Below, piece after piece: positions 52,309-53,673 of a stretch of 53,673 bases of DNA (position 1 is the first letter of the stretch; each line of letters starts with the position of its first letter). Source of the stretch: Desulfobacteraceae bacterium (GTDB lineage: Bacteria; Desulfobacterota; Desulfobacteria; Desulfobacterales; Desulfococcaceae); contig JAABRU010000024.1 of the NCBI GenBank assembly GCA_011390755.1, forward strand, positions 1 to 53,673, read 5' to 3'. The translations under genes and the position numbers were made by a program. Under the pieces are notes generated by a model. That model searched no databases. It was not told the origin of the DNA and saw only the letters and a list, made by a program, of their open reading frames with translations.

Positions 52309-52350
52309 CTCAGTTTTTTGTGTCTTCCTGTATTTACTGCAAAAAACTGA
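52309..52350. repeat. Short inverted repeat
   Basis: ACTCAGTTTTTTG and CAAAAAACTGAGT are exact 13-bp inverted repeats around a TGTCTTCCTGTATTTACTG loop. It could act as a terminator-like hairpin, but there is no T-tract after it. Confidence 0.5.
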
Positions 52351-52655
52351 GTTGTGAATAATTCAGGTTACGAGAGTGTCAATATATTGGATGGAAGAAG
52401 ATAAGTCAAAGAAATTTCATCCCTCGGGAAAAAACTTATTCCCGCATAAAAAAATTGGCAGTGGGGAAAATTCCCTGATTTTTTCTGTAAAGGCATATTG
52501 CATACGCATCGAAGCCGCTCATGCCGGGCGAATGCAATAGTCCCCTGCAGATAATGTCCCCCTCATGTAAAACCTGACAGAGCAGGTGTATTGCATACGC
52601 CCTGTAAGGAGTCAGATGGGGGGACGGATGTAAAAAGTGGTGTACCGGCAAAAAA

Positions 52656-53486
52656 TCATGCAGGCTGTTTGCGGATATATTCACCGATTTTTTTTCCGAA
52701 CGCTTCACCGATCTGCCGGATCAGCGGATGGGAGGCCGAAGAAAAAGAGAAATCGTCAATATGGGAAACGGGCATTACATCCACACTGGTCCCGGTGATA
52801 AACGCCCCGTCAGTATCCGCCAGTTCGGAAATATGCAGACTGCGTTCCCGAAGATGCAGTCCCTGCTGTTTGCAGATTTCCAAAACATGCTGCCGGGTGA
52901 CTCCCAGCAGAACGGTTCCGGCCGGCGGTGTACAGATTTCTTTTTTTATCAGAAAAAATATATTGGAACGGCTGCCTTCACTGATATATCCCTGCGGATC
53001 CGTCAGAAGTGCCTCATAGGCACCGGCTTTTTCCAGTTCCCCTTTCACCTTTGTTTTAAATGAATCTTTCAGTGTTTTGATATTGGGGTATTCCCGTTCT
53101 CCCGGATACAGTATCGTCCGGATACCGAGGGCATACACTTCAGGCCCCGGATAGTCGGAGGGAATGAAGCATGTGAGAAAATTTTCTTGGCCCCCCTGCC
53201 GGGCCCAGACCAGTTTGACATTGATATAATTTTCACCGTTTTTTTCTGTCAGTACACGGATCTCTTCCCGTATTTCCCCGTCTTTTTTCTCTATGGGGTT
53301 TCCGGTCAGTTCTGCGGATCGGTGAAAGCGGAGCATATGTTCTTCAAAAAAAAGGGGAATCCCCCCAATCAGTCTGATGACTTCGTAAACAGCGTTCTGC
53401 CTGAGGAAAGTAAAGTGTTTTGCATCTTCCGCAGCACACAGGCGGTGATTGACAAAACAGAATTTCCCTGTCATTTCTTTCTTCAT
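52656..53486 (-). CDS. Class IV PLP-dependent aminotransferase (branched-chain / D-amino acid / aminodeoxychorismate lyase fold)
   Basis: The protein has 276 residues, with AGGAAT upstream. Fold-type IV signatures are VYEVIRLIGGIPLFFEEHML near the N-terminus, NVKLVWARQG, and the lysine-bearing TLKDSFKTKVKGELEKAGAY followed by EALLTDPQGYISEGSRSNIF, which is the class IV hallmark. The C-terminal part has LLGVTRQHVLEICKQQGL and GAFITGTSVDVMPV. The lysine in the KT/K context should form the Schiff base with PLP. Substrate choice among IlvE-, Dat- and PabC-like enzymes is open; the length of 276 fits PabC or Dat better than IlvE (about 300-310). No pathway neighbours are seen. Confidence 0.87.
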   Translation of the reverse strand: MKKEMTGKFCFVNHRLCAAEDAKHFTFLRQNAVYEVIRLIGGIPLFFEEHMLRFHRSAELTGNPIEKKDGEIREEIRVLTEKNGENYINVKLVWARQGGQENFLTCFIPSDYPGPEVYALGIRTILYPGEREYPNIKTLKDSFKTKVKGELEKAGAYEALLTDPQGYISEGSRSNIFFLIKKEICTPPAGTVLLGVTRQHVLEICKQQGLHLRERSLHISELADTDGAFITGTSVDVMPVSHIDDFSFSSASHPLIRQIGEAFGKKIGEYIRKQPA

Positions 53487-53673
53487 TGATTCCTACTTAC
53501 AGTTTAGCACCTTTGGGGTAAATCTGTCCCCCATCATTTTAACCTTCTGAACTTGCGCAGCTATTTTGCGGTTTAATCATTTTAACTACCTGAAACAATA
53601 ATATATTATGTCTATATTTATCCAAATAAGTATTTTTGGATATGTTGTAATTTCAATATGTTAAAGATTTGTA

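Larger units (their letters stand above)
51902..52655. other. Gene-free spacer with nested repeat and family D remnants
   Basis: Contents: the interrupted inverted-repeat element at 52021-52230, then AT-rich sequence with a degenerate ACTCAGTTTTTTG/CAAAAAACTGAGT pair (52309-52350), and family D remnants at 52492-52610. The 90-codon ORF at 52436-52708 is not supported. Confidence 0.6.

Noticed and set aside
52436..52708. 90-codon minus-strand ORF near the aminotransferase gene
   Set aside because: It overlaps the end of the real gene and family D repeat remnants; composition and lack of a ribosome site argue against it.
1..53673. tRNA or rRNA genes
   Set aside because: Spacers were read for cloverleaf-like stretches and rRNA motifs; only repeat hairpins were found. 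A covariance scan was not possible.

Overview
The window reads as a piece of a Desulfobacterota chromosome, most likely a Desulfobacterales sulfate reducer; a filamentous or aggregate-forming type such as Desulfonema is a guess. The basis is the protein content (rubredoxin modules, LEPR-XLL/DUF4347 giant proteins, many hybrid kinases and chemoreceptors) and intergenic spacers crowded with dispersed hairpin repeats. No rRNA, tRNA, phage or transposase gene was seen, and no marker gene fixes the taxonomy.

Layout. (1) 1-1523: a membrane-anchored spermidine-synthase-like protein. (2) 2210-19889: the most unusual block, a candidate cell-envelope secretion locus. It holds a TolC-like lipoprotein fused to a rubredoxin and a SPOR domain, a 1647-residue LEPR-XLL/DUF4347/cadherin-like surface protein, a PqqD-like/M50 protease/HlyD fusion, a C10 cysteine peptidase with a dockerin-like tail, a periplasmic HlyD adaptor, and a GAF-HlyD inner-membrane adaptor starting at TTG. 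No ABC or RND motor is encoded, so this is not an ordinary type I system. (3) 20557-24303: an OLD-nuclease/UvrD-helicase pair resembling Gabija defence, followed at once by an attC-like hairpin. (4) 24354-26458: quinone oxidoreductase, an orphan HicB-like protein and Hsp33. (5) 26637-40806: signalling, with a sigma-54 activator, two small pseudo-two-component proteins behind a possible sigma-54 promoter, a papain-like peptidase with a dockerin-like tail, a substrate-binding protein followed by a chemoreceptor and a sensor kinase, and two further REC-kinase proteins. (6) 41413-45618: a YqiJ/flotillin membrane pair and a B12-binding radical SAM enzyme. (7) 45788-51901, minus strand: EamA transporter, TIGR02757 protein, a CheZ-motif protein, a branched-chain-amino-acid-type binding protein and a chemoreceptor. 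(8) 52656-53486, minus: a class IV PLP aminotransferase.

How the parts fit. In block 2 the adaptors and TolC could form a conduit, the M50/PqqD protein could recognise and trim the LEPR-type N-terminus, and the DUF4347 domain carries a His/Cys pair that could self-process. Both substrate-binding proteins lie beside chemoreceptors and have no permease, so they probably serve in sensing rather than uptake.

The spacers carry several families of small inverted-repeat elements. In three cases one element sits inside another for which an uninterrupted copy exists in this window, and one element is flanked by a 10-bp direct repeat. This indicates past mobility of small non-autonomous elements.
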